From Astropecten irregularis (taxonomy: Eukaryota > Echinodermata > Asteroidea > Paxillosida > Astropectinidae): a DNA stretch of 64,000 bases. Of the stretch, positions 10,472 to 19,989 are shown piece by piece. The notes below the pieces were generated by a model. That model was not told the DNA's origin. It saw only the letters and a program-made list of their open reading frames with translations, and ran no database searches. The first letter of the stretch is position 1, and each line of letters begins with the position of its first letter. Made by a program: the position numbers and the translations under genes. The DNA lies in assembly GCA_963971285.1 (NCBI GenBank), contig OZ020248.1, forward strand, positions 16,740,001 to 16,804,000, in the 5' to 3' direction.

Positions 10472-11750
10472 CTGTGAAATACAAGTTACATAGTCCTAGT
10501 AACAAATTCTTTAAAATATGCACTATGGAAGTAGAATTAGGAAAGGTGTTGGAAAAGATAGTCACATACATGTAAGCCCCTACTAGGCCTACAACAAACC
10601 TTTTAACTCTGTTGAGCGCAATTAATCTTTCAACCTGCGCAATCTTTACCGTTTGTCCCAAGTGACTTGTTTTTTAAGAAAACCTGTGAGGCTGTGTCCA
10701 ACGTTTTTAACCTAGGCCTGACTAAAGTGAAGGTAGCTACGTGCTGCGGTAAAAAAAAAATCCCAAATTAATGTTAAATTCAAATTTGCGCACGGCCCAG
10801 TTTAAAACTTGCGCAGGCGTCAAAATTGTGCTCAACAACTCCATTCAACTACTAAAGTGACATGCTGCTTATCCAGGTGCCAGCCCATTTGCTAGTTTAT
10901 TAGTTAAGTTTAAAAAGGCCCTATTCACACTCACGTATCTACAGCACATTCAATTTATTTTTTACCTAGCCTGCCTAGCCTTTATAACTAGCCTACGTTA
11001 ATACTAATAGTTTTCATTTTAGTAGGCCTAAAACTAGTTTAAGGGGGGCCTACATGGTCATGGAATTTCGCCTACATGTACCTGTAGGCCTACTAAGCAT
11101 GCTAAGTACTAGGGCCTACGGTGGGTGGGATGTTTTGTTCAATTGATTTTGAACAAAATGAGTTTTGGGGGGACGGGTTCTCGAATAATAAATAATAATT
11201 TTGAAATGTGGATTTGTTTCGCCGGGGGCAAATCAGATGAGATGATGATGAACAACACGAACAAGATTTATGCACAATTGCACAAAGGTACGAGTTAACT
11301 TGGGTACGAGTTAACCTGGGTACGAGATGACCCAAAATCATAGTCTGATACTAGTGTAACGTTAGTGTAATTTGTAAATGTAAATGAGACGTTAGGCCCG
11401 CCCTGGGGCTAGGCCTACTCCAGAGTCCAGTAAAAACGTTTGGTAATTTTTAAACATGTCTGCATGTTAAACAAAGCGAATCACAGTACATTTTAAAACT
11501 TAATTTAGCATGTAACATTTGTTAGGCTCTGTGTCATATGACACATCATTCGTGATCATGGTCAGGATGGTGCAAATCATCAGATCATGTCCATGATCTG
11601 ATCATGAGTGACATGCTGAACTCTGTCAGTCTGTGAACATGGTCCATGGATGGTAAATCTGAAACATAACACCTAGGCCTATTTAACATGTTTAACGTTA
11701 GGCCCTATATAATGGAATCTGACGAATACAATAAATCATTTGTAACTTAC
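10472..11750. other. Intron-like sequence, rich in taggcctac words
   Basis: No exon was recognised between the two exon candidates. The stretch is dense in aggcctac and cctaggcct words. A 16-20-bp tandem of gggtacgagttaacct occurs near 11285-11330, and a short inverted repeat of gatcatg words near 11575-11605. Confidence 0.4.
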
Positions 11751-11943
11751 CGGCAAAATACACGACATTGGCTACATGTAACCGCGTGCTGCTAGATTTC
11801 CCTCTTTTGGAAGGCCATTTTATCAGCACCTCCTTACTAACGTCCCATTTCTCATTACAGAAGTTGTCGGGATTCACATCGTCTTCATCTAAGGAAATCA
11901 TATACGGATGCTTAACCACGGTCAACGGCTCGTGTGTGATCGT
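11751..11943 (-). CDS. Probable exon, start of an unrecognised gene
   Basis: The minus-strand open block ends at a perfect GTAAGT donor (11745-11750). It encodes KHPYMISLDEDDVNPDNFCN, then EKWDVSKEVLIKWPSKRGKS, then STRLHVANVVYFAG. A compact basic domain with V-L-I-K-W-P resembles N-terminal modules of some invertebrate nuclear proteins. The true start is not clear: the only in-frame ATG is at the YMIS position, and upstream the frame closes. It could be the first coding exon of the gene continued at 10311-10471. Confidence 0.4.
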
Positions 11944-12237
11944 TGGGTCCAAGGAAGATCTTCAGAAACTGTAATTCTTCATTCATTCGTCACAATTCAT
12001 TGGCTTAGGGGTCAGTAGTGATTTGATGTTCTACCATGTTCTACCATGTTTGCTACCACAAACTCACTTTCTTATTTGGCAAAAACCTTTTGCTCTGCGC
12101 ATCTGCACGCTTTTGATCACTTCAATTTTTTGTATGTAAATGAACATGTCTGGTATTGTCTTGTGTCTTGTTTGTGTACGTGTATCTATTGTACCAAGTA
12201 TAGCTAGTCTTCATGGGTTATATATTGTACCTTCGAT

Positions 12238-13173
12238 ATGAATTCAGTCCAAACTGGAATATCTGACCGATCTTCAGTGTTTGATTCCAGTTTTGAGTTT
12301 GAGGAGCTCATTTCTGTGAGTGACCCCAACAATCCGAATCATAATCAAAACTCCTGTGATTATTTTAACGAATCAAGTTTTAATGCTGCTTTTAATTTTG
12401 ACAACCATTCTAAGATTTCTTTTATACATATGAATATTAGGAGCCTTTCTAAAAATTTCGATCGAATGAGAAATTATTTGCACACTCTCCATTCCATCCA
12501 TTCAGAAACATGGCTAAAAAATTCAGATATGCCGTTTAATATTTATTCCATTCCTGGATACCAGCTTGAGACCAATAATCGAACGGGCAGAGTGGGGGGT
12601 GGTGTTGGCTTGTATGTCTCCTCTGATCTTCATTATACAGTTAGACTTGATCTTTCCCATTCTACTGACTCATTTGAGTCAATATTTATTGAAATTGAGA
12701 ATCACAATAATAAGAACATTATTGTGGGAGTAATATACAAGCCACCTTCAGCTCCATTTAATGATTTTATGTTTACATTACAGGATTTACAGGATTGTAT
12801 AGGCAATGAGAACAAGAATTGTCTTATTTCGGGAGATTTCAATGTTAATTTGCTTAATGTTGATAGCCACAACCAGACACAGGAATTCATGGATTCAATG
12901 TTTGCCCATTCTTTTATTCCTCTCATAAACAAACCCACCAGAGTCGCCTCGTTTTCAGCTACTCTCTTTGACAACATTTTTTGTAATATTCTCCCTCCTC
13001 CTAACTCTGGCATCTTAGTTTCGGATGTTTCTGATCATTTTCCGATCTTCACATTATTTCCATTCATCTCAAAAACTCAGTCCTCTTTTTCAGGCAGTTT
13101 TCGTAAAACATCCGATGCTGGTCTGTGGTTTTTAATACTGATAATCCTAATGATTCCTTCAATAATTTTATGA
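12238..13173 (+). pseudogene. LINE endonuclease domain
   Basis: Open frame of 311 codons. It contains FIHMNIRSLSKNFDRMRNYL (first endonuclease motif), SETWLKNSDMPFNIYSIPGY (catalytic glutamate block, shortened by a small deletion before S-E-T-W), a GGGVGLYVS block, GVIYKPPS, LISGDFNVNLL (Asp/Asn motif) and SDVSDHFPIFTLF (the terminal S-D-H motif). All main catalytic residues of an apurinic-type endonuclease are visible. The enzyme would nick the target for primed reverse transcription. It is separated from the polymerase by a frameshift near 13130. Confidence 0.8.
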
Positions 13174-13383
13174 ATATTTGTTGTGACTTGTATGATAAGA
13201 ACATCCCTCTAGTTAAAGCTAAGCGGCTTAATGGAAAGTCTCAACCTCGTTGTAAATGGATAACGTCTTCCCTTCTGAAATCTATCAATCATAAAAATAG
13301 ACTTTATCACAAATATCTCCGTTTTCCCACTCAGTTAAATCGCCAGAGGGTATATCCGTTACAAAAATTCTCTCACTACCATA

Positions 13384-14274
13384 TTGCGCTCTGCAAAACA
13401 AAATTATTTTACTCAGCAATTTGAGAAAGAGAAAAACAATATTAAAAATTCTTGGAAGATCGTCAACAGTATATTGAGTAACTCATCTTCCAAAGACCCT
13501 GGTATTGAAGTTAATTATCAATTTATTAAGGATCCCATCTTAATCTCAGAGCAGTATAATGATTATTTTGTTAATATCGGTCCGAACCTTGCCAAGGAAA
13601 TCCCGAAATGTGATACGAATTACTATGACTACCTTCAAAATCCAAACCCGCATTCTATTTTTTTAAACCCTTTAACTGAACAGGAAATGCGCACTATTGT
13701 TTTCAATTTAACCAATAAGAAAAGCTCTGGTCATGACTCGATTAACAGTACGGTAATTAAAGTGATTTTTTCTGCCATTTCCAAGCCACTTACATTCATT
13801 ATGAACCAATCTTTATGTACTGGTATAATTCCTGATTCCATGAAAATTGCCAAGGTTATTCCTGTTCTTAAGAAAAGTGACTCCCGTTTACTTAACAATT
13901 ACAGACCTACATGTATTTCCATTTTAAGCTCTCTTTCTAAAATTCTTGAACGTATTATTTATATCCGTATTAACACGTTTTTACAAAAACATAATATTTT
14001 ATCTGACTCACAATACGGTTTTAGGGAGAATCATTCGACCTCCCATGCTGTTTTACAGTTAATAGATCAAATTGTTAAAGGTCATGAGCAGTCATCTCAT
14101 ACGCTGGGGATTTTCCTGGACCTCTCCAAGGCTTTCGACACAATTGACCATGATATTCTTTTGGCTAAACTTTCCTTTTATGGGATCAGAGGGATTGCTT
14201 TGGAGTGGTTCAGGAATTATCTTTCAAATCGCAAACAATTTGTATTTTTTAATGGCGCTCAGTTCTCTTCTTAA
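13384..14274 (+). pseudogene. LINE reverse transcriptase, N-terminal half
   Basis: Open frame with NKKSSGHDSINSTVIK, MKIAKVIPVLKKSDSRLLNN, YRPTCISILSSLSKILERII, QYGFRENHSTSHAVLQLID, GIFLDLSKAFDTIDHDILL and KLSFYGIRGIALEWFRNYLS. These correspond to reverse-transcriptase fingers and palm motifs 0 to 4 of CR1-group LINEs, including the first catalytic aspartate in LDLSKAFDT. A stop at 14272-14274 interrupts the frame just before SCGVPQGS. The YADD motif and the thumb are absent because the element ends at about 14318. Confidence 0.85.
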
Positions 14275-14317
14275 GATATCTCGTGTGGAGTTCCACAAGG
14301 TTCCCTCTTGGGATTGC

Positions 14318-14577
14318 GAATAGTGGCCATCTAAGTCAAGAAGCACTGGACGTGTAGGCGACAATGAAGGGATGAACATCCGACTAAACCAAGTCTCGAT
14401 CAGTTCAGCATTTATGAAGCTGGAGTTGCTCATACTATAGAGGGTTCCCGGTGGGGCATTGTGTGTCAAACCCGGGCTCAGTCCTTTCCCCTTAAAAATA
14501 ATAAAGGGAGGAAGAACAGATTCTTGGGCATTTACACACACAAGTACCATTACATTCTCACCACGGTCGGCACTCAA
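14318..14577 (-). pseudogene. Pogo-like transposase fragment (first copy)
   Basis: The minus-strand frame reads SADRGENVMVLVCVNAQESV, then LPPFIIFKGKG, then LTHNAPPGTLYSMSNSSF and PTRPVLLDLDGH. This is the middle of the DDE domain of pogo/Tigger transposases. The L-D-G-H motif holds the second catalytic aspartate. The same region occurs at 16318-16560 with high identity. This copy is joined at about 14318 to the LINE and at 14577 to a 72-bp tandem array. Where the copy at 16508-16510 has a stop, this copy has a glutamine codon. Confidence 0.8.
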
Positions 14578-14860
14578 ATCTTACAGACTTCAAGAGGGAT
14601 ATTAGCATCTTCAACAATGTTTGAAGGATTTATTTCTGTGACATGCAGAATCTTACAGACTTCAAGAGGGACAGTAGCATCTTCAACAATGTTTGAAGGT
14701 TTATTTCTTTTACATGCATAATCTTACAGACTTCAAGAGGGACAGTAGAATCTTCAACAATGTTTGAAGGATTTATTTCTGTGACATGCAGAATCTTACA
14801 GACTTCAAGAGGGACAGTAGCATCTTCAGCAATGTTTCAAGAATTTAATGATGAAGGCAG
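14578..14860. repeat. 72-bp tandem repeat, about four copies
   Basis: The word ttacagacttcaagagggac recurs at 14581, 14653, 14724 and 14796, with 71-72-base spacing and near-identical units (tcttcaacaatgtttgaagg also repeats). It abuts the pogo fragment at 14577. No open frame of interest. Confidence 0.9.
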
Positions 14861-14989
14861 ATCATGTTCACAACACTTGACAGACCATATACACCCCTGC
14901 AGTAACTAATAAATTTCTTTGCAATTATTGGAGTTGTGTTTGTTTAGCTCCATGTTCATATTGCCAGTTAATGTATGAAGGCTTCTAAC

Positions 14990-15395
14990 CTTCACTGTGA
15001 AGTTCTTCTAAGAACTGGCTGAAGTACATGAACACATCAACTTCCCGGTCTTTTCTGTTGCTGCCCTCTTCCGGATAATCTGGTTGCCGGAAAGAATTGA
15101 GGAAATCTTCTGCCGATGGTAGCTCACGTACTGGACACATTATGATTTGGCCACGTCTTATGTCCTGTTTGAGAACATCCAGAACTCCATACAGACTGAG
15201 ACCCTGCTGGAACTGAGTTAGCTCTGCATGGACCCCCATGATAGCATGGTGCAATGCCACACTGCCAACTATTGCTGACTGCTGATCGAGAGAGAGTGTG
15301 GGACTTACGAACACTCCAGCCTCTCTTAACACCTCCGATATGTGACCCACTGACACCACATCCCTCAAGGTAGGCTCTTCAGATGCGTGTAGTAT
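14990..15395 (-). CDS. HECT-like (G2E3-type) exon, copy 1
   Basis: Minus-strand exon with a TTTTGTAG acceptor above 15395 and a GTTAGA donor (14984-14989). It encodes LHASEEPTLRDVV, then LREAGVFVSPTLSLDQQSAI, then HHAIMGVHAELTQFQQGLSL, then YGVLDVLK, then SAEDFLNSFRQPDYPEEGSN and RKDREVDVFMYFSQFLEEL. The pattern matches the C-lobe-proximal region of G2/M phase-specific E3-like HECT proteins (A-E-x-F-x-x-x-F-x-x-x-Y-x-E-E-G-S-N-R-K). A shorter near-identical copy lies at 18793-19112. No catalytic cysteine exon was found downstream. Repeated occurrence beside BEL/Pao sequence suggests it was spread with mobile DNA. Confidence 0.55.
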
Positions 15396-15402
15396 CTACA
15401 AA

Positions 15403-15796
15403 ATTTAAAACAAACAAAATTAACACATAAACTAACATATATATATCTTTTTTACAAACAATCATAAAATATGATAATAGTGGTTGAATAATGAGAAGTG
15501 ATGGTGACAGGTTGTATATGTTATGGCCAGGCGCCATGCATAACTATGGTGGGCTAAACCATAAACTGTCTATAGGTCAGTTAAATGTGCCCAGGCCTTG
15601 CTGCTTTATGAATGTTTAAGTCAGTTATGCTAATTCACTTTGAACAATAGACATACAAATAATGTGGCCATGGATAACTTTGCTGGGCAATGCATGCATA
15701 TATACATGTATGCTTAACCCTGCACCTGGATACCGAGCACTGTACACTCTAGGGCCAGTGATGTTCCTTATAGGTGCATCAGAGGAGTTAGAGGAT
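15403..15796. other. No recognised gene
   Basis: AT-rich sequence with a short atatatat run near 15440 and several acatgta words. Nothing further was recognised between the HECT-like exon and the BEL/Pao remnant. Confidence 0.4.
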
Positions 15797-16318
15797 TCAT
15801 ACCAACACTCTCTGACAAAAACTTGATAAATGCCTTGGATTATGATAATCTTGTCTTGATCTTCCTTGCACAGCTACATACATAAACTTAAGACTCAATT
15901 GAGAGGTGGGGTTCGTACTCTGACTGTCATGGAACATATACAACTCTTCTGAACTGCCCTCTTTGGCTGCAGATGGCAACTCCTTCTCAAACTTCTTAGC
16001 CAAGAACTTGAGCCCATAATTGGCGCATGCTGGAGAGGATGAGGCTCCAAAAAGTGAACCTTCATCCTATACTCTGTTGGCTCCCTCGTGGTGTCTCCGT
16101 TTTTCCACCAAAGAAAACGAAGGAAGTCTCGGTCTTCGGGTGCGACGTAGAACTGGTGGAATATTCCTTCTATGTCGCAGGCTACTGCGATGGGATGAAT
16201 CCTGAAGTGACTCAGAACTTCCTCAAGCTGCGTGATTGAAGACTCCATGATGTGCAAAAACTGGATGTCTTCCTGAGAAATGCTGCCTCCCTTGTCATCT
16301 GTAAAGTCCCTCTCATCT
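15797..16318 (-). pseudogene. BEL/Pao-type reverse transcriptase fragment
   Basis: The minus-strand frame starts DERDFTDDKGGSISQEDIQF, continues LHIMESSITQLEE, then HPIAVACDIEGIFHQFYVAP, EDRDFLRFLWWKNGD and EPTEYRMKVH. V-A-x-D-I-E-x-x-F-H-Q-x-x-V-x-P-x-x-R-D-x-L-R-F-L-W-W is the characteristic palm block of BEL/Pao LTR retrotransposons. A frame change near 16040 leads into a MAKKFEKELPSAAKEGSSEE block. Sequence normally lying between I-T-Q-L-E and S-H-F-R-I has been deleted. Part of it (DGHLQMPLPF, NKPQA, DVKYHDDYVSF) survives at 19140-19465. The fragment is fused at 16318 to a pogo transposase. Confidence 0.75.
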
Positions 16319-17183
16319 AAGATAAGAAGCACTGGACGTGTAGGCGACAATGAAGGGATGAACATCCGACTAAACCAAGTCTCAAACAGTTCTTCATTTA
16401 TGAAGCTGGAGTTGCTCATACTATAGAGGGTTCCCGGTGGGGCATTGTGTGTCAAACCCGGGCTCAGTCCTTTCCCCTTAAAAATAATAAAGGGAGGAAG
16501 AACAGATCCTTAGGCATTTGCGCACACAAGTACCATTACATTCTCACCACGGTCGGCACTCGTACGAGATTGTACAGTCTTCTTGCCTTTGGTCGAGATG
16601 ACCTTAGAAGGAGTGTGCACCAGACTCGGTCCAGTTTCATCCAGATTGTACATCTGACTTGGCTTTGACTTCAGGTCAGTCTTCTCCAACACTTCTCCAA
16701 GCTTGGTGAAATGGTCACCAATAGTTTTGGGATTGAGCATAGCTGCTCGAGCTGCTGAAAGTCCTTCAGGTTTTCTCAGTGAAAGTTTGGGATGTCTGCT
16801 CATCAATCCCTGATACCAGTCATACCCTGCTCTCTTCTCTTCTTTGTTGAACCGATGTGGTATTCCAGCCTCTTCAGCCATTTCGTAAGACAACTTACAA
16901 ACAGCTTTAATGCCAAGACCGAATCCAAGGCTTTCCATTTCCTTGAGGTATTGTACCAGGAGATCTCATCCTCAGTACTGAAAGTAGGTGGTCTTGTTGC
17001 TGGCGCGATAGCACTCATGTCCTTCTTCATCCTTCTACAAAGGGTTGCTCCTGACACACTATACTGCTTTGCTGACTGTCGCAAACCAAGCTTGTTGGTT
17101 TTTACAGCTTCCATAGCCAGCTCCATAGCTTCTGGTTTCCATTTGCCGTAGGTGAGGGTCCGCGTAGCTTTTTTTCTTGCCAT
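16318..17183 (-). pseudogene. Pogo-like transposase (second copy), truncated
   Basis: Read from 17183 downward. MARKKATRTLTYGKWKPEAM, then LGLRQSAKQYSVSGATLCRR, is a psq-type helix-turn-helix for terminal-repeat binding. After one frameshift near 16940 come SLGFGLGIKAVCKLSYEMAE, RAGYDWYQGLMSRHPKLSLR (CENP-B-type DNA-binding helix region), QMYNLDETGPS (first catalytic aspartate) and SADRGENVMVLVCANA followed by a stop at 16508-16510. Beyond the stop the frame resumes with VLPPFIIFKGKG, and the catalytic region ends at PTRPVLLILD, where BEL/Pao sequence takes over. It would cut and paste DNA at TA sites but is inactive here. Confidence 0.85.
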
Positions 17184-17430
17184 GATTTATCTGCAAAATC
17201 CAATAATTGATCATCATAATAAATGTTTGGGCAATTATCATGACAAGATTTACATGTACATAGGTCCTGTGGTTAGAAAAAAATATGAACCTCAATTTGT
17301 GTCATATTTCATTGTTAAAAATATATTTCAAAATGCATGTACAAGACGAATGTAAGACTCTCACAGTTCTATACACTAGTTTACAAAAAATTGGAGTAAA
17401 GTTTACGTTTTATAAGAGTGGACTATTATA

Positions 17431-18312
17431 CAGTGTGTATCAAAAAAAACGCAACAGGATTTAAATTCAAATTTGTGAAGATTGTGGTAACTTTACAGCA
17501 AAGTGAGTAGTATCATGTTAAAGCCACATTTCTCCTCTTTCCAGTGATATGGTTTTTTATTCATACACGGTCACGGATGGCTGAGTAATCATTCTTTTTC
17601 TATAATGGGTCAGAATGGACTTGGGACCAAGTTTTACACACGGCTTAATTAGAGCATCAAACACAAAAGTCATCAATGATTCTTTGTCGGAGAGTTGCAA
17701 AATCAGGTGGAGGAGTAATAAACACTTTGCCAAAGAAAACAGTTACAAGTCAGATACGGAAATGGATACTACCAGATTTTAAATGAAAATGTGATTGGGA
17801 TTCCTGAATTAATGGAAAACTTGCCTATGCAACAAAGGGAGGTGTTCAGACGCCTGCACAGGGGCAAGGATGGTGCACCAGCCCATCGACTAGTTGCAGT
17901 AAGAAACAGATTGGCTGAGGTTTTTGGACATCGAGTGATTGCCTTGTATCATGATGTGGAGTGGCCATCGCGATCACCGGATCTGACTTGTTGTGACTTT
18001 TTCATCTGGGGGTTATCTCAAGAGCAAAGTGTTTATTACCCCTCCACCCGATATTGCAACTCTCCAACAAAGAATCATTGATGTGTTTGATGCTCTAAGC
18101 CGTGTGTAAAACTTGGTCCCAAGTCCATTCTGACCCATTGTAGAAAAAGAATGATTACTCAGCCATCCATGACCGTGTATGAATAAAAAAACATACCATT
18201 GGAAAGAGGAGAAATGTGGCTTTAACATGATACTACTCACTTTGCTGTAAAGCTAACACAATCTTCACAAATATGAATTTAAATCCTGTTGCGTTTTTTT
18301 TTATACACACTG
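17431..18312. mobile_element. Tc1/mariner-type element with very long inverted termini
   Basis: An 882-bp element flanked by TA on both sides (17429-17430 and 18313-18314), the expected target duplication. The ends are cagtgtgtatcaaaaaaaac and its near-perfect reverse complement. The inverted arms run about 305 bases (17431-17737 and 18010-18312), with a small insertion and scattered mismatches. The right arm includes the 3' end of the transposase frame, so the left arm carries an inverted copy of that coding end. The centre keeps only part of the transposase. Non-autonomous by its present structure. Confidence 0.9.
17791..18081 (+). pseudogene. Mariner-like transposase remnant
   Basis: The plus-strand frame reads QQREVFRRLHRGKDGAPAHR, LVAVRNRLAEVFGHRVIAL and EWPSRSPDLTCCDFFIWG. 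The D-G-A-P-A-H motif and the S-P-D-L-T-x-x-D-F-F-x-W-G motif are the second and third catalytic blocks of IS630/Tc1/mariner transposases. The first aspartate block and the N-terminal DNA-binding domain are missing. The frame is disrupted after W-G-L, where the 3' coding end (I-I-D-V-F-D-A-L) lies in another frame within the inverted terminus. Confidence 0.85.
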
Positions 18313-18314
18313 TA

Positions 18315-18784
18315 TATTGAGCAAATCTGATTAAAAACATGATTTATTGTCCACAAGTATGCTGCATTTATGGATACACATTGATTAGGCCACTTAATTG
18401 TTGTGTTGTAGTTGTACTAGCTATTATGGGAAAAAGAGCACTTCTCATGTACAGTTGTATACCAACTTTTTCACTAGTATCCAGTAAAGCCCTATTCTTA
18501 ATGTGCAGTAGTGTAGATTAACATTACTTTCATAAGTCTTTTTCACTACTTTTAAATTGGTAACTTCTTTGGTTTATGAACACAATAACTTTGAAACTGT
18601 ATCAGAGATCAGACAAGGCTGGAGGGAATGGAAGTTTGTAAGAACACTTGAACGAAAGAACATCTTGCACATCTAAAGAATCCAAATATGCAGAGATGTT
18701 GATGATATCCTGCATAAAATTTGGTAGGTTTGTGGTGACTGGTGACACCATGTAGCCTTTTCTGTGAGAGTGTGTGGTTCTACG
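18315..18784. other. No recognised gene
   Basis: AT-rich spacer between the mariner element and the second HECT-like exon. A minus-strand LDVQDVLSFKCSYK stretch near 18640 is open but unsupported. Confidence 0.35.
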
Positions 18785-18792
18785 CTTCTAAC

Positions 18793-19112
18793 CTTCACTG
18801 TGAAGTTCTTCTAAGAATTGGCTGAAGTACATGAACACATCAACTTCCCGGTCTTTTCTGTTGCTGCCCTCTTCCGTATAATCTGGTTGCTGGAAAGAAT
18901 TGAGGAAATCTTCTGCCGATGGTAGTTCACGTACTGGACACATTATGATCTGGCCACGTCTTGTGTCCTTTTTGAGGACATCAAGAACTCCATACAGACT
19001 GAGGCTCTGCTGGAACTGAGTTAGCTCTGCATGGACCCCCATGATAGCATGGTGCAATGCCACACTGCCAACTATTGCTGACTGCTGATCGAGAGAGAGT
19101 GTCGAGTGTGGG
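18793..19112 (-). pseudogene. HECT-like exon, copy 2 with internal deletion
   Basis: Near-identical to 14990-15330, with the same end (FMYFSQFLEELHSEG) and the same GTTAGA donor position. It shares LSLDQQSAIVGSVALHHAIM and AEDFLNSFQQPDYTEEGSNR. The upstream part corresponding to EVLREAGVFVSP is deleted and the frame runs into VLRVPHS, so this copy is broken. It is followed on the gene-upstream side by BEL/Pao sequence at 19140, closer than in copy 1. Confidence 0.65.
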
Positions 19113-19139
19113 ACTCTTAACACCAATATGTGGCCCACT

Positions 19140-19465
19140 GACAACACTTCTTCCGCATGATGACACCTTCGACAAAACTCACGTAGTCATCGTGATATTT
19201 GACATCTCTCTCTAGCAAATCATTTAAGATGACTAAGGCTAAGGGATGCCTGAGGCTTGTTAGTTGGTACATGTAGACAGGGACGAGAGCAAAATGGGAG
19301 AGGCATTTGCAGATGGCCATCCTCAAGCTGCGTGATTGAAGACTCCATGATGTGCAAAAACTGGATGTCTTCCTGAGAAACGCTGCCTCCCTTGTCATCT
19401 GCAAAGTCCCTCTCTAGCACTGACAACTCCTTTCCGAAGGCAACCGGACTCTCCTTTGACTTCAC
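19140..19465 (-). pseudogene. BEL/Pao reverse transcriptase fragment, second copy
   Basis: The minus strand reads LERDFADDKGGSVSQEDIQF, LHIMESSITQLEDGHLQMPL, NKPQASLSLSHLK, then after a frame change LLERDVKYHDDYVSFVEGVI. This is the region just before the palm block of BEL/Pao polymerases. It shares the first about 30 codons with the fragment at 15797-16318, then carries the part deleted there. It ends abruptly at the HECT-like exon. Confidence 0.7.
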
Positions 19466-19479
19466 TCTATGCTACTAAC

Positions 19480-19945
19480 ATGCTACTAACTAGGTTTTTA
19501 ATTACCGCCTTGGTAAACTTCTTCTGGCGATCTGAAACTTTGCTGCTCAACAGTGTACAGTGGTCTCATGCCACTAACTAGGTAGTTAGTTACCGCCATG
19601 GTCAACTTCTTCAGGCGATCTGAAACTTTGCTGCTGAACAGTGTACAGTGGTCTCATGCCACTAACTAGGTAGTTAGTTACCGCCGTGGTCAACTTCTTC
19701 AGGCGATCTGAAACTTTGCTGCTGAACAGTGTACAGTGGTCTCATGCCACTAACTAGGTAGTTAGTTACCGCCGTGGTCAACTTCTTCAGGCGATCTGAA
19801 ACTTTGCTGCTCAACAGTGTACAGTGGTCTCATGCCACTAACTAGGTAGTTAGTTACCGCCGTGGTCAACTTCTTCTGCCGATCTGAAACTTCGCTGCTC
19901 CACAGTGTACTTGTACTGAGTTGTACAGTGGTCTTATGCTACTAA
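19480..19945. repeat. 88-bp tandem repeat, about five copies
   Basis: The word gtgtacag recurs at 19553, 19641, 19729 and 19817, with gtgtac at 19905: exact 88-base spacing. Each unit contains tggtctcatgccactaacta, ggtagttagttaccgcc and cgatctgaaactttgctgct. The last copy degenerates into the hAT remnant. Confidence 0.92.
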
Positions 19946-19989
19946 CTAGATCAACCTTCTCATTGAAAGCACTAAATGATGTTAGCTTG

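Larger units (their letters stand above)
12238..14318 (+). mobile_element. Non-LTR retrotransposon (CR1/L2-like LINE), 3'-truncated
   Basis: A plus-strand LINE with endonuclease (12238-13130), linker (about 13125-13424) and reverse transcriptase (13384-14315) in order but in different frames. It stops in the middle of the reverse transcriptase, just after SCGVPQGSLLG and before the YADD core. A minus-strand pogo transposase fragment begins at that point. The 3' untranslated region is missing and the 5' end is undefined. Two frameshifts and one stop make it inactive. The clade call rests on the style of the endonuclease and reverse-transcriptase blocks and is provisional. Confidence 0.85.
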
